Assembly (NCBI RefSeq): GCF_963678975.1
Contig: NC_089280.1
Location: 15,784,780-15,848,779 of the forward strand
Direction: 5' to 3'
DNA from: Dysidea avara
Taxonomy: Eukaryota; Porifera; Demospongiae; Dictyoceratida; Dysideidae
DNA length: 64,000 nucleotides
Below the pieces are notes generated by a model that searched no databases, had not been told where the DNA came from, and saw only the letters and a program-made list of their open reading frames with translations. Position 1 is the stretch's first letter. Every line of letters begins with the position of its first letter. The translations under genes were made by a program, and so were the position numbers. Positions 11,613 through 24,175 of the stretch are shown here, piece by piece.

Positions 11613-11677
11613 ATCTACATCTATTCATGAAACCCATACAGTGATCTACAAATATGTAAACTTTGGTGTTTCAAGTA

Positions 11678-11952
11678 CCGTACGACAGGAAATATTGACG
11701 AAAGGAAAATTTGACGAATCCACAATTCTCGAGCATTGACGAATTAAATATTGACGAAACGTTTGGACTAGCTTATAGCGCCTGTAAAAACATTTGATTT
11801 CGCTTCAGATGAACTACTGCTATAATACGCACAAAAATTAATACAAAACGAGGCGCTTATTTAGTAGAAGTTTGACGAATTAAATATTGACGACACAAAT
11901 AATTCGTCAAATTCGTCAAAGTTTCCTTTCGTCAAAATTTCCTGTCGTACGG
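11678..11952. repeat. 275-bp MITE with TIR CCGTACGACAGGAAA, TA target
   Basis: Ends are inverted (CCGTACGACAGGAAAT...GACGAAAGGAAA and its reverse complement), with TA directly outside both ends (11676-11677 and 11953-11954). The interior repeats TTGACGAATTAAATATTGAC. It lies between two LINE fragments. Confidence 0.7.
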
Positions 11953-12002
11953 TATATAGTTTGTGTTAAGCTTATAGCTTAGGACAAACTGTACAAATGA
12001 AT

Positions 12003-12255
12003 TCTACTCAGTTTTATAAGAGATTGGCCAACCTTTTGAGTGCAAAACACAATCTTTCCTATGGAATAGTGATGGGATGGCTGAGATGTAAATTGAGCTT
12101 CTCTTTGTTTTCATGGTTCCAGGTCCAGTTTGCGCTGTCCCATTGCTGAGGCACCGATTGCTGTGCAGGTCGCCGAGGTCCATATTTAAGATAATTTGTT
12201 TTTGTTTATTATGTACTGTTTTATCTTATGTCATTAATTTGTAAAAAAATAAAAA
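12003..12255 (+). pseudogene. second LINE 3' fragment (same family as 10326-11612)
   Basis: From CTACTCAGTTTTATAAGAG the sequence closely repeats 11345-11580, including the last ~60 codons and the 3' UTR (TTGTTTTTGTTTATTATGTA). It has a small internal deletion and substitution near 12110, and it ends in an A-rich tail. It is severely 5' truncated and non-coding. Confidence 0.8.
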
Positions 12256-13390
12256 CGCATTCTAGCTACATTGCAGACTAGCTCTCCCTCCAAGGTTCCT
12301 TTGCGTACTTGCAGCTGGCTTGGATAAGGTGTATACTGTGTTTCTCTCTCAGTTTTGCTCTCTGCATGTAGCATTTGTGGTAGTAGCTGGCAGGTTCATC
12401 TCGTTTCGATCAGCTGCCATGATATTGATGGGCACATGTACAGTCCAGCCTGCATGTATGTTTTTCTAGCAGGTGTCCAGCATAAACAAACACTGCACAT
12501 GCATGCTCCACCAGTTATAATGAAATGTATATCAGCACATAAGGTTTGGTGCATTGTAACTAATGTCCCAACATTATATCTTTAATGTCCAGTTCATGTA
12601 CTTAATAGTTTCACTCTCACATTATCTCATGCATGCAGATGTCATGTAACACAACACGTAGTTACATAATGTCACCTCATACAGCTATTAGTGCAAACAT
12701 ATAGTGTTTGGAATCAGGTATGCTGTGTTACACATGTAGCTAAGTATATACTCCAATACATGAGTTACAAAGGCACAGCTCCATTTGATCAATCTTGATG
12801 AACAGCAAGACCTAGAAAAGTTATATCCACTTTCATCTTGCCTGGCTGTGACCACATGTCTTCCTAGACACCGTTCATGGTACTGGTACCCCTGATGAGC
12901 AACTATTGCATTTGACCTATGGAATCCACACATGAATACAAAATTTGTTTGCATAATTAGACCTCACCATGTCAGTCGTATCATCATCCAAACTAATCAT
13001 TCCACAAGAATGACAATAGTCATCAAGTGATTCTAATTAAACAAACACTATCTGTTAATAATGCATGTGACACATCATAACTCATCGGAATATACAACAG
13101 ACTATGAAAAGAAATTCACTGATTCACCAAGAAATCCAACTATTTACCAAGAAGGTTAGAACAATATAGATATATACAAACGTGTATATGTTTACTTAAT
13201 GGTACAAATGAGTACACAGAATGTGATGATGTATATTGAACTGTTTGCTGAAGCAGTTAATAGGTGCATAATTATAATAATTTATGTGGCATAGTCTAAC
13301 TTATTTCAATACATTTCATTTTAAACAAAGGATAGTTGAGTTTCAATCAGTGGGTAATCTACATAAACAGAGTAAATTAATTCAAATAGT
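12256..13390. other. intergenic with a 54-bp block shared with 37101-37153
   Basis: Mostly unique AT-rich sequence. The block 12278-12331 (CTCTCCCTCCAAGGTTCCTT onward) recurs inverted at 37101-37153 inside the Ginger-like transposon, so it is a fragment of an unidentified dispersed repeat. Confidence 0.5.
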
Positions 13391-13915
13391 CAGTGTTGGG
13401 AGTAACGCACTACTTATGTAACGCGTTACGTAATATTATTACTTTTGTGGTGACTAAGTAATATAACGAAATATGCTATAAAAACAGGTAATATAACTCA
13501 AGTTACTTTACTTACAAATGTAACGCGTTACCTAAGTAATATATAGTTACTGTAACGAATCTAATATTACGTAATATTATTACTACAAGTAACAAAGTTA
13601 CTAATTTCGTTAGTAATCAACTGAGTAACGCCTAGCCACAACGAAGTAATGAAGCCTACTGAATGAAGCTTATTCACCAGCTTCTTACTTATAACCAAGA
13701 TTTGCACATTGTCTAACAACGCAATCATGTCACGTGATAAGGTGGTAGTTTCACACATGACAGCTTAAGGCTGTGGACACAAAGTAATATAATATGTAAT
13801 ATTATTATAGTTACTTTATTTTATGGGTAATATGTAACTGTAACTAATTAGTTAAGTTGCAAGTAATATGTAATATGTAACTAGTTACTTTTACAAAGTA
13901 ACTTGCCCAACACTG
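13391..13915. mobile_element. hAT-like MITE, 525 bp, 8-bp target duplication
   Basis: Ends are CAGTGTTGGG and CCCAACACTG, flanked by the 8-bp direct repeat CAAATAGT (13383-13390 and 13916-13923). The interior is full of GTAAC/GTTAC motifs. The 8-bp duplication and CAG ends fit hAT elements. A second copy, split by other insertions, lies at 53782-53823 plus 59666-60016. Confidence 0.85.
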
Positions 13916-13923
13916 CAAATAGT

Positions 13924-14667
13924 TAACCAAAAACAGGTGCCGGACTTCATGTATTCATCTGAACGTGCCCCCAACAATAATTAGGCCACTACACTTTGCT
14001 TTCAGCCATGTTCAGCCGGTTACACAGCATTGCATGGGAAGCTCCTCTAGAACCATTCCAGTCACTATACAGTAACAGAAAATACAGATAACTTCTGTTA
14101 CACGTGTAGGGAAGCCATTACGTGAAGCTAGCTACCACAAATCAACATCTTCCACTGTTAGCAAAGATACATAAAAGAAGACTCAAGTAGGTACATGATG
14201 TTTGCATTATATAAGTACTGCGGTATGCCAAATTAAGATACCAAGCGATGTTGAACAGTGAAGAAATCAGGGGGGTCTGTTCCAGGTAGTTGTAAAGCTA
14301 AGTACCATGTGAAAATACACACATAGCTAGGGGGTCTGGAGGCATGCCCCTACAGATTTCTTCTAAGATCACTTATACTTACTGACTGCTCTATTAGAAC
14401 AAATGACTGTTCTATCAGTCTTTTTATATATCAGAAAATTGATAGGTGGGCTCCATAAATTGATAGCTGGTTGCTATGTCTATGGGGATCACAAAGGTTT
14501 GGTCTCTTGTAAAAATATCAGCTAAAACCCAGCCTGACTTGTCTTTCACTACAGCTTGGCATTATTACAAACTTGGGAACTGGACTACTTGTTCAGAATT
14601 ATATAATATTGCTATATAATTAACCACCCATCTCCACAATGTCCAGGTCTTATGACTAGTGGCTATA
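13924..14667. other. intergenic with fragments of dispersed repeats
   Basis: It contains a GGGGTCTGGAGGCATGCCCC stretch near 14333 (shared with 17755 and 20800) and a CTGCTCTATTAGAACA stretch near 14388, related to the motif found beside the 31-bp arrays. No gene was seen. Confidence 0.5.
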
Positions 14668-15208
14668 AGGTGGGGTCCTCATTGCAGTCAACGACAAAAT
14701 TTCCTCCCAGAAATTAACTTCACCTGTAAACTTGGAAGCCGTATGTGTCATACTGAATCTACCTAATCCTGTCACCGTTTGCACAGTTTAAGTACCTCTC
14801 AACAGTACTGCTACTTATTATGAAACCCTGTTCGATTTTCTTTCAAATTTATCTAATGCGTCTGATCAATTAATCATTCTTGGTGATTTTAACTTTCCAG
14901 ACATAGACTGGGACTCATTGTCAAGTCAGTCTCTTCCTTCCAATCAGTTTTGTGATCTGGTTTTCCAGACTGGTTTAAGTCAGCTCATCGACATACCTAC
15001 CCATAATCATGGCAACATACTAGACCTGGTTCTTACTAATTTAGATGACAATATTTCCAATTTACAAGTCCATTCAATTCCACTACTACCATCTGATCAC
15101 TTCAACATTACCTTTTCACTGTCTACAAGTACTACAATGTCTTCTAAGCCAACCACTTACTTTACATTTGGTTATTCCAAAGGTGACTACCAAGCTAGGT
15201 TTACATGA
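14668..15208 (+). pseudogene. LINE apurinic endonuclease (EEP) domain, C-terminal part
   Basis: The frame encodes VLIAVNDKISSQ, then LIILGDFNFPDIDWDSL, then ILDLVLTN and LPSDHFNITF. These are the GDFN and SDH signatures of exonuclease-endonuclease-phosphatase domains in APE LINEs. A stop occurs near 14790 and the frame ends at 15206-15208. The RT continues in another frame, so a frameshift separates the two domains. Confidence 0.7.
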
Positions 15209-17363
15209 CTACCTATGTTGCTCTGACTTTACATCATGCTATTCAAGTGATGACGTTGAGTATATATGGCTCATTGTTGAATATCAGATAATTACAGCCA
15301 TGGAACTGTTCATTCCTGTAAATAAAGTTCATTCAGACCGACACCCCATATGGTTCAATTCAGAAATAAGGCACTGCATCAAACGTCTCAGAACTCTTCG
15401 ACGTAGAAATAAGCGGCACCCAACATATCACATTTCCCATATCATTGACTCCCTTGAGAACTCTCTTCAAGACAAAATAAAAGCAGCCAAACAGAACTAT
15501 GAATTTCACCTCATAAACAATTTTGCCCCAACTAACAACAACAAAATATTTAAATATCTAAAATCTATCACTAAGTCTAATACTAATCCTCCTATCATGA
15601 ACTTTGACTCTTCATCTGCTAGCACTGACTCCAGCAAGGCCAATTTGTTTAATCAATACTTCCACTCTGTTTTTCACAATTCATCTTCACCAGCAAACCA
15701 TGACAATTACCCAGCCACACATGAATCTTTAAACTCCATAACTATTACTGTCACTGATGTTTTTGAAGCTCTCATTTCATTAGATGTTGAGAAATCTTGC
15801 GGCATTGACAGAATTGCTCCTAAAGTACTTCACAGCTGTGCTGGACCTCTGTGTGAGCCACTACATCATCTGTTTTCCATGTCACTACGTCATGCCACCT
15901 TACCTTCTAGCTGGAAAATTCACAAAGTAATACCTATCTTCAAAGCTGGTGACCATTGTTCTGTAAGAAATTATCGTCCCATCTCGCTCCTATCCAACAC
16001 ATCTAAAGTTCTTGAAAGACTAATCTACAACAAAATTATCACTCACATTAGTAAATATATTAGTTGTTCTCAGTTTGGTTTCACTAAAAACTGTTCAACC
16101 TTACAACAAATGCTAATTTTCCTAGACTACATAATTAACAGCTCCTCACAAACTGATGTGGTGTACTTCGATATCAGTAAAGCCTTCGATACCGTATCTC
16201 ATGCCATCTTGCTCAACAAGCTTTGGTCTGCTGGAATAACTGGTACACTCTGGGCTTGGTTCAGGGAATATCTGACTGATCGATATCAACGTGTTTGCAT
16301 TAACAACTGTTACTCCGATTTACTGCCAGTTCTCTCAGGTGTGCCCCAGGGCAGCATACTTGGCCCCGTGCTATTTCTAATTTATATAAATGACATGACA
16401 TCATATATACACCAAAGCCAACTCCTAAAATTTGCCAATGATACCAAGTGTTTCATGCACATCTGTACTACATCTGACTACATCGCTCTGCAAGAAGATA
16501 TCATCGCTTTATTTACTTGGTCCAGAGAGACAGATCTGAATTTTAATCTAAAAAAATTCGTACATTTATCATTTAAATGCAAGTTTGAAACCACCTACAC
16601 CATTTCGGATATTACTATACCACATAATGACTCACACAAGGACTTAGGGCTCATATTATCTGAGAATCTAAGTTGGGACAAACACTACAAATCAATCTCT
16701 GCTCGTGCATACAAGGTATTGGGACTAATACGTCGTACTATTGCTTCTACCCATTCTGCTTCTACATTGGTCACATTATATATTTCAATGGTTCGATCTC
16801 AGCTGCTCTATTGCACCCAACTATGGCGTCCACACCTGATGAAAGACATTTTAACTCTCGAGCAAATCCAGCGCCGTGCCACTAAGTATCTATTAAATGA
16901 TTACACCAGTAGTTACAAAACCCGTCTAGTAAAACTAAGGATCCTTCCTCTGATGTACCTGTTCGAGTTACAAGATATATTATTTGCAATCAAATCAATC
17001 AAGGTACAATCTAAACAGTTCAATATTCATGATCATATCAACTTCAGCTCAGCTAATACTAGATCCGGCACCAGCAACAAATTGATCATCCCTCATCATT
17101 TAAATAACGTATCTAGACATTCTTATTTCCATAGATTACCAACTCTCTGGAATGCCATGCCTATCCTTAACTTGGATCTAACGTTTCCTCTGCTAAAATC
17201 AAAACTAAAAACTTTTCTCTGGGATCATTTTATAACTAACTTTGAAGATAACAACAATTGCTCATTGCACTATCTCTGTCCTTGCTCAAGATGCCACCAG
17301 TCACGTCCACCCACCTCAAACCTGAACTATACTTGTAGAATCTGTATGTATGTGTGTATATAA
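15195..17363 (+). pseudogene. LINE reverse transcriptase, long ORF with altered catalytic box
   Basis: An open frame (from 15045, with in-family sequence from about 15195) carries the RT motifs in order: GIDRIAPKVL, YRPISLLSNTSKVLER, QFGFTKNCST, VVYFDISKAFDTVSHAILL (motif A), GVPQGSILGPVLFLIYINDM (motif B), and LLKFANDTKCF where FADD would be expected. The first aspartate of the motif C pair reads Asn, so the enzyme is probably inactive. KDLGLILSENLSW and RRTIAST...LLYCTQLW continue the usual C-terminal region. The long open frame suggests recent decay. It could not be mobilised without an active partner. Confidence 0.8.
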
Positions 17364-17496
17364 GTAAGTAAGTAAGTAGGTAAATAAGTAATGTAATGTA
17401 ATGTACTTTCGCGGCTGTTGGTACATGTTACCAACAGACCTTTGGTGTGTTTACACCATAAAGCAATAAATAATGATAATAATAATAATAATAAAT

Positions 17497-18251
17497 TTTT
17501 GTGATGCTTAAGAATATGATAGCATACATAATTTACTATACTTCCATACCTCTGCAAGTATTTTCTTGTAGTCTACATGTCCATTTTCAGTTGAATGCAC
17601 ACACTCTACTACATCATAAAAATTCTCAACTGTTGCAACTAAACCAGGGGCGGATCTAGGATTTATAAAAGGGGGGGGCTAACTCAAGGTACTAATCTCT
17701 TGGGTAAAGGTGTGTGAAGCACACTTCCCAGCATGCAAAGCATGCTGGAACTAGGGGGGTCTGAGGGCATGCCCCCTCCCCCCAGGAAAATTTTGAAAAA
17801 TAGATGCTAAAATACTGCAATTTGGAGACATTTCCATATAAAATTCATACCTGTAGATATTTTATATACTGAAATTGTGCGCAGATTTTGACACACTAGA
17901 CCTGGCATTCACTTAGCCACATGGTTGGCCAGTGGTTAAGTATGTAAGTTTTAACTCAGGTTTTAGTTACTCCTCATTACTTTGACCTATAGCTATAATT
18001 ATACTTTTCAACAGTTGATAAGAAAAGTCATTTTCTTTAGGGGTCTCTTGCCAACCATGCATGGCAGTGATGTAATAGTGCTGTGGGCATGGATAGTACA
18101 TAATGCGCATATTATAATTAAGCATAGTGGTAAAATAACTGCGGTGTTACTGTAACCCAAGTGGCGTAGGTGCATATTAAATATCGCAAGACTCAGACGT
18201 TGACAATACACATAGGTATACAATAATGTTTGTATATTTCAATTAAAATAT
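17497..18251. other. intergenic with a partial dispersed repeat
   Basis: At 17646-17830 the sequence AGGGGCGGATCTAGGATTTA begins a stretch with a G run and a GGGCATGCCCCC block, shared with 20790-20830 and 9490-9520. A matching inverted end was not found, so only part of the element is present. The remainder looks unique. Confidence 0.5.
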
Positions 18252-18259
18252 CTTATAGG

Positions 18260-18898
18260 TAGGGCTGCACCGATTCTAGTATCGGTATCGGTATAGGGCC
18301 GATACTGCTGTTTTCATGAAGTATCGGAATCGGCCATTATATTGTTGAAAATACCGATTCTTATCACGTGCGAGAATAAAATAACGTTCGTTTGTACTTG
18401 CTTATTTTACTAGCACAGTGGATAGTCTGGCGGCGCCCGCTACACAGTGGACGCCTAAAAGCATCAAGTATAACACCAATAGCTACCAGCAAAATTACTG
18501 AAACCTACGTGTGAAAACGCTTTACTGAGAAACAGATCGATATACTCTATAGAACAGTCAATAACTCTAATAGAGCAATCAGGTAAAAGTGACTTTCAGT
18601 ATTTTTTTTGTAAGCACCATTATGATATTATTATCTACACTTCTCCAGAAGAATACTGGAATATCCACTGGTTTGCATTTCAGTGATCATGACTTCCTTC
18701 TTTGTGAATCTTGATTGGCTACTTCATTATAAACATGAACCATACTGAAAACGTGTACAAGAATACCATGAAATGCAATATATAATAAATGTGTGCACTG
18801 TGAAGTAGCTACTTTAAGGTACTTGTACTTGCAGATACTTCGCAGCTGAGTACTTGACATTTGAAGTATCGGTTAAAAGTGGAATCGGTGCAGCCCTA
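18260..18898. mobile_element. hAT-like MITE, 639 bp, 8-bp target duplication
   Basis: Ends are TAGGGCTGCACCGATTC and its inverse, flanked by exact 8-bp repeats CTTATAGG (18252-18259 and 18899-18906). Subterminal ATCGGTATCGGTAT repeats follow. At 18539-18585 it carries a diverged form of the CTCTAATAGA motif found beside the satellite arrays. Confidence 0.85.
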
Positions 18899-19137
18899 CT
18901 TATAGGCACATGCATATACCCATTGTAGTGAACTGGATAGCTAGTACCCACGAATGCCTTGTGGGGCGTACGCCAAAATTGCATCCTAAAAGTGTCTAAG
19001 TAATCAATTTTGATCATGATACTGCTAAACTTGGACCAAATTTGCTAATTTGGCTGTAACAATGAGCCCGAACTGCAGCATGACCACTGCTAAATGCATC
19101 CAAAATATAAGATGATTGGGTGTATTTTGTCACAGGA

Positions 19138-19975
19138 TCAAGACACACGATAGTGTGTCGTGCGGCCCAAGAAGCCGGCGCGCCACACCGTGAGTATATT
19201 AACAGGAAGAAAGAAAACGCAATTTTCACACCTATGTAGCTCTGTGATCCCTTATCCGATTGGAACCAAATTTTCTAGAGACGTGCCGCCCAGTTAGGGG
19301 AGTCTACATACCAAATTTGAAGAAAATCGCTCCAGCCATTTCCGAGATACGAGCGAACAAAATTTCGTTTTAATTTCTTCGTTTTTTTCTTCTTCTACTT
19401 CTTCATTTTGCACACTTCGCAAAATCCGCTATAAAACACGAATGCGTGCTCGGATCGGGCTGAAATTTGGCACACTTAAAGGGCTCATTAAGGCGGATCT
19501 CTGTACCAACATTGGTAGGAATCCGATGAATATTCACGGAGTTATGACCAATTATTTGCGTAAAATAAGGTCGAAGGTCTGTCACGCCTACAGGGTAAAC
19601 CCCTTGGAGGAATCAGTTGAAAATTGATATGTAGATGGAGCAACCATCGTAGGAGTGCCTTTTTGTGGTTTGAAAGGAATCGGAATAAAGACCATGGAGA
19701 TATGACACAAAACCCAACCTGTGTCAAAATTACGCGATCGATTTTTATGAATAAAAAAACTATTAGTTTTCGTGTCTACCAGGCAAACCGCTTAGAGCAA
19801 CGAGCTGAAAATCAGTATGTAGCTGGAATAATCATCATGAAAAGTTCTTGCAGTAGTACAGAAGAATCGGATTACAAATCACTGAGTTATGATTCGAAAG
19901 GCAACTATGTGCAGCAAATGCGAGATCGAGATACTCTAATAGAACAGTCACCCTAATAAAGCATTCAGCTGCATG
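19138..19975 (+). repeat. head and core of copy 2
   Basis: Starts with the short stem GACACACGATAGTGTGTC, with one mismatched pair in this copy. It contains a short frame (19442-19627) encoding IGLKFGTLKGLIKADL and NPMNIHGVMTNYLRKIRSKV that is also open in the other copies. The core ends with CGAGATACTCTAATAGAACA just before the array. Confidence 0.75.
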
Positions 19976-22900
19976 TATAATTTACTCAGTTACAGTACAT
20001 TGCAAGTTATTCTGTAGGGAATTCAGCTACAAACAAGTCACCCTGTAGTCAGATCAGCTAGAAGAAGGTACCTAATACAGGCCCGTAGCCAGGGGGGGTT
20101 CGGGGGGTTCTGAAGAACCGCCCTCTTGGAAAAAAGGTCCACAATTTCAGTAAAAGGTCCACAATTTTAGCAAAAAGGTCCACAATTTTAGTATACAAGT
20201 CCAAATTTTCAGGAGCAAAAGTCCATTAGCTACAGTTTACTAGATACCACTATAATAAGAAGCTAAAATAAGTGCTCCGAGTAACTCATTCAGTGCTTGC
20301 ATTAAATGCAATGCAAGATCGAGATACTCTATAATAGAGCAGTCAACCACTCTAATAGAACAATCACTCTAATAGAACAGTCACAATTACATTTTCTTTT
20401 AAAAGCTACTTAATTTACATGTAGATTGTCTAAACCGAGCTTTCATTAAAAGATTTTGGTGGACAAGCCCCTCCATTCAGAGCCCACAAATAGCATCCAT
20501 GCTTCAACTCCATGCAATGTGTAAATTTCATTGTTTAAGACACCCTTTGTTCTGCTACACTGCCCCTGTTGATCATGGCAGAGTGCTCAATCTTTCCCAT
20601 TCTTATTCAATGTGATATTCCAATATATTATATTTAGACACATACATGTGCAGATGGTATAATTACAGTAGCAGTAGAGATATTTTTCCAGATATCATTC
20701 ATACAGCTGGTCTTCAGCTTACCTAAAAAAATTGTTATTTTTATTGACTGAAATGCCACTAAATTCAACCTTTTAGTATCTGTTTTCAAAAAATTTTCTG
20801 GGGGGGCATGCCCCCAGACCCCCCTAGATTGGGTGTGCTTCGCACACCCAGTCTCAGTACCTTTATTAATCATCATGCAAGTAAAGGTCCACTTTTGGTC
20901 AAAAAGAACCCCCCTTTCAAAATTCCTGGCTACGGGCCTGCCTAATAGAGAGTTCAGCTACAAAGAAGCCATCATGTAGAGAGTTCAGCTGAAATAAATC
21001 ACCCTGTAGAGAATTCAGCTACAAACAAATTGCCCTGTAGAGAGATCAGCTAGAAGAAGTTACCTTGTAGAGAGTTCAGTTACAAAGAAACAATCATGCA
21101 AAGAGTTTAGATGCAAACAAATCACCCAGTACTCAGAAAGTCCGCTATGAACAGATCACACTATAGAGAGTTCAGTTAGAAACAAGTCATCCTGTAGAGA
21201 GATCAGCTAGAAGAAGTCACATTGTAGAGAGTTCAGTTACAAAGAAACAATCATGCAAAGAGTTTAGCTGCAAACAAATCACCCAGTAAAAAGTTCCGCT
21301 ATGAACAGATCACACTGTAGAGAGTTCAGTTAGAAACAAGTCATCTTGTAGAGAGATCAGCTAGAAGAAGTTACCTTGTAGAGAGTTCAGTTACAAAGAA
21401 ACAATCATGCAAAGAGTTTAGCTGCAAACAAATCACCCAGTTAAAAGTTCCGCTATGAACAGATCACACTGTAGAGAGTTCAGTTAGAAACAAGTCATCC
21501 TGTAGATAGATCAGCTAGAAGAAGTCACTTTGTAGAGAGTTCAGCTACAAAGAAACCACCATGTAAGAGAGTTCAGTTGCAAACAAATCACCTGTAGAGA
21601 GTTCAGCTAGGAACAAGTCACCCTGTACAGAGATCAGCTAGAAACAAGTCATGCTGTAGAGAGTTCAGCTAGAAGAAGTTACATTGTAGAGAGTTCAGCT
21701 ACAAACAAGTCACCCTGTAGAGAGATCAGCTAGAAACAAGTCACCGGTAGAGAGTTCAGCTAGAAGAAGTTACATTGTAGAGAGTTCAGCTACAAAGAAA
21801 CTACCATGTAGAGAGTTCAGCAGCAAACAAATCGCCCTGTAGAGAATTCAGCTACAAACAAATCACCCTGTAGAAAGATCAGCTAGAAGAAGTTACCTTG
21901 TAGAGAGTTCAGCTAGAAACAAGTCACCCTGTAGAGAGTTCAGCTAGAAGAAGTTACATTGTAGAGAGTTCAGCTACAAGAAACTACCATGTAGAGAGTT
22001 CAGCAGCAAACAAATTGCCCTGTAGAGACAAACAAATCATCCTGTAGAAAGATCAGCTAGAAGAAGTTACCTTGTAGAGAGTTCAGCTACAAACAAATCA
22101 CCCTGTAGAGAGTTCAGCTAGAAACAAGTCACCCTGTAGAGAGATCAGCTAGAAGAAGTTACATTGTAGAGAGTTCAGCTACAAAGAAACTACCATGTAG
22201 AGAGTTCAGCTACAAACAAGTCACCCTGTAGAGAGTTCAGCTAGAAGAAATTACGTTGTAGAGAGTTCAGCTACAAAGAAACTACCATGTAGAGAGTTCA
22301 GCTGCAAACAAATTGCCCTGTAGACACAAACAAATCATCCTGTAGAAAGATCAGCTAGAAGAAGTTACCTTGTAGAGAGTTCAGCTACAAACAAATCACC
22401 CTGTAGAGGGTTCAACTACAAACAAGTCACTCTGTAGAGAGTTCAGCTAGAAGAAGTTACATTGTAGAGAGTTCAGCTACAAAGAAACTACCATGTAGAG
22501 AGTTCAGCTGCAAACAAATTGCCCTGTAGAAAATTCAGCTACAAACAAATCACCCTGTAGAAAGATCAGCTAGAAGAAGTTACCTTGTAGAGAATTCAGC
22601 TACAAACAAATCACCCTTTAGAGATTTCAGCTAGAAACAAGTTACACTGTAGAGAGATCAGCTAGAAACAAGTCACCCTGTAGAGAGTTCAGCTAGATGA
22701 AGTCACATTGTAGAGAGTTCAGCTACAAAGAAACTACCATGTAGAGAGTTCAGCTGCAAACAAATTGCCTTGTAGAGAATTCAGCTACAAACAAATCACC
22801 CTGTAGAAAGATCAGCTAGAAGAATTTACCTTGTAGAGAGTTCAGCTAGAAACAAATCACCCTGTAGAGAGTTCAGCTAGAAACAAGTCACCCTGTAGAG

Positions 22901-23175
22901 AGATCAGCTAGAAACATGCCACCCGTAGAGAGTTCAGCTAGAAGAAGTTACATTGTAGAGAGTTCAGCAGTTTAGCTGCAAACAAATCGCCCTGTAGAGA
23001 ATTCAGCTACAAACAAATCACCCTGTAGAAAGATCAGCTAGAAGAAGTTACCTTGTAGAGAGTTCAGCTACAAACAAACCACCCTGTAGAGAGTTCAACT
23101 ACAAACAAGTCATCCGGTAGAGAGATCAGCTAGAAGGGTCACCTTGCAGAGAGGTCAGCTACAAAGAAATCACCC
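19976..23175 (+). repeat. 31-bp minisatellite array of copy 2
   Basis: Roughly 75 tandem units, interrupted by the MITE at 20078-20940. Unit variants alternate (CAGCTACAAACAAATCACCC, CAGCTAGAAGAAGTTACC, CAGCTACAAAGAAACTACCA, CAGCTGCAAACAAATTGCCC). They recur in blocks of several units, so a higher-order repeat is present. Confidence 0.9.
20078..20940. mobile_element. 863-bp MITE inside the satellite array, TIR CAGGCCCGTAGCC
   Basis: Inverted ends CAGGCCCGTAGCCAGG and CCTGGCTACGGGCCTG, flanked by the direct repeat CCTAATA (20071-20077 and 20941-20947). The 7-bp duplication is close to the hAT size. The interior repeats AAAAGGTCCACAATTT and holds a GGGCATGCCCCCAGACCCCC block and a CTCTAATAGAACA block. 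Confidence 0.8.
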
Positions 23176-23609
23176 TGCTTCATCTTTTCTTCTTCCTGTA
23201 GTAAAGAAAAAATGACAGGTTAAAAAGCTCTAAAGCTGGCCATAGGCTGGCTTTGGGGTATACAAATACAAAAAGAAGTGAAATCTAATCCAAAACAGCC
23301 AAGCTGTAAAAAAAGAGTGCGGCCCTGAGAAAGGCTATGGTGAAAAAAGATGTGAAATCCAAGGTGGCGGCCAAGAAATGGCTGTGATGGTAGGTTAATG
23401 GTAAAAATTTTAATAACAACAATTCAGGTGAATTTGGTGCCGCTTGGTCTTGGCACAAAATTCACCTGAATTGTCGTTATTAAAATTTTTACCATTAACC
23501 TACCATCACAGCCATTTCTTGGCCGCCACCTTGGATTTCACATCTTTTTTCACCATAGCCTTTCTCAGGGCCGCACTCTTTTTTTACAGCTTGGCTGTTT
23601 TGGATTAGA
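23176..23609 (+). repeat. tail of copy 2 with long palindrome
   Basis: A short lead (CTTCATCTTTTCTTCTTCCT) and a small stem are followed by a near-perfect palindrome from 23283 to 23610, with arms of about 145 bp around a loop near 23446. The arms match those of copies 3 and 4. Confidence 0.85.
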
Positions 23610-24175
23610 TATAAGATGAGTCAATCAGATATACTATAACCATTATAAGAAATGACTATCACTAAACTGCTAGGAATACAAAACCATGCATGCGTGTAGC
23701 ACCAAACCCTTCAAGTTGCATCTCTTACATGTTCAACAGTTGCTTGGCTATAGCATGCATTGTGCACCATGATTGCAATATCATGCATCCATAACCATGC
23801 AGAGCAGCAAATGAGAGTATATCTTGATTAAATTGCACCTGTTTATATAGCATTTATCCAAATGCTGGTTATTTACCCTATACTTATTACGTCACATGCA
23901 GTGTGAAGCTTATGATAAGGTAAACATTATGATGTTGAAATTATACATGATAGGTCTGCTGCATACAGACTATATACCAATTTAAAAGTTTCATCAATTT
24001 GCAATTCTTACCAAAGATTAAAATCATGGATTACGTGTACAACATGAACAGGAAAATATGATGGTATATAGGATTTATTGATTTACGTAAATCTTGTTCT
24101 GATGTGCATGGGAGTATGATTACAGAGATGATGTCTCTAAAGTGCACGTGATTGTATATGCTATGTACCAGATAC
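23610..24175. other. 3' flank of the F-box gene
   Basis: AT-rich, unique-looking sequence between the tail of copy 2 and the F-box stop codon. It probably includes the F-box 3' UTR on the - strand. Nothing else was recognised. Confidence 0.5.

Larger units (their letters stand above)
14668..17496 (+). mobile_element. APE-type LINE (Jockey/CR1-like), 5' truncated and degenerate
   Basis: The element carries an endonuclease fragment and then a reverse transcriptase in an adjacent frame. Simple repeats follow at 17355-17385 (TAAG type) and 17475-17493 (ATA units), which is typical of LINEs ending in microsatellite tails. It lacks the 5' half of the endonuclease and any ORF1. No target duplication was identified. 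Confidence 0.7.
19138..23609 (+). mobile_element. Helitron/Helentron-like satellite element, copy 2
   Basis: A full-length copy. The head TCAAGACACACGATAG follows an A. The GC-rich block GGCCCAAGAAGCCGGCGCGC, the ~0.8-kb core, the 31-bp array and the tail palindrome follow in order, ending ...GGATTAGA before a T. There is no target duplication. It carries one nested MITE (20078-20940) inside the array. No Rep/helicase ORF was seen, so it is non-autonomous. The Helitron-type classification rests on structure and the A/T insertion site. Confidence 0.6.
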
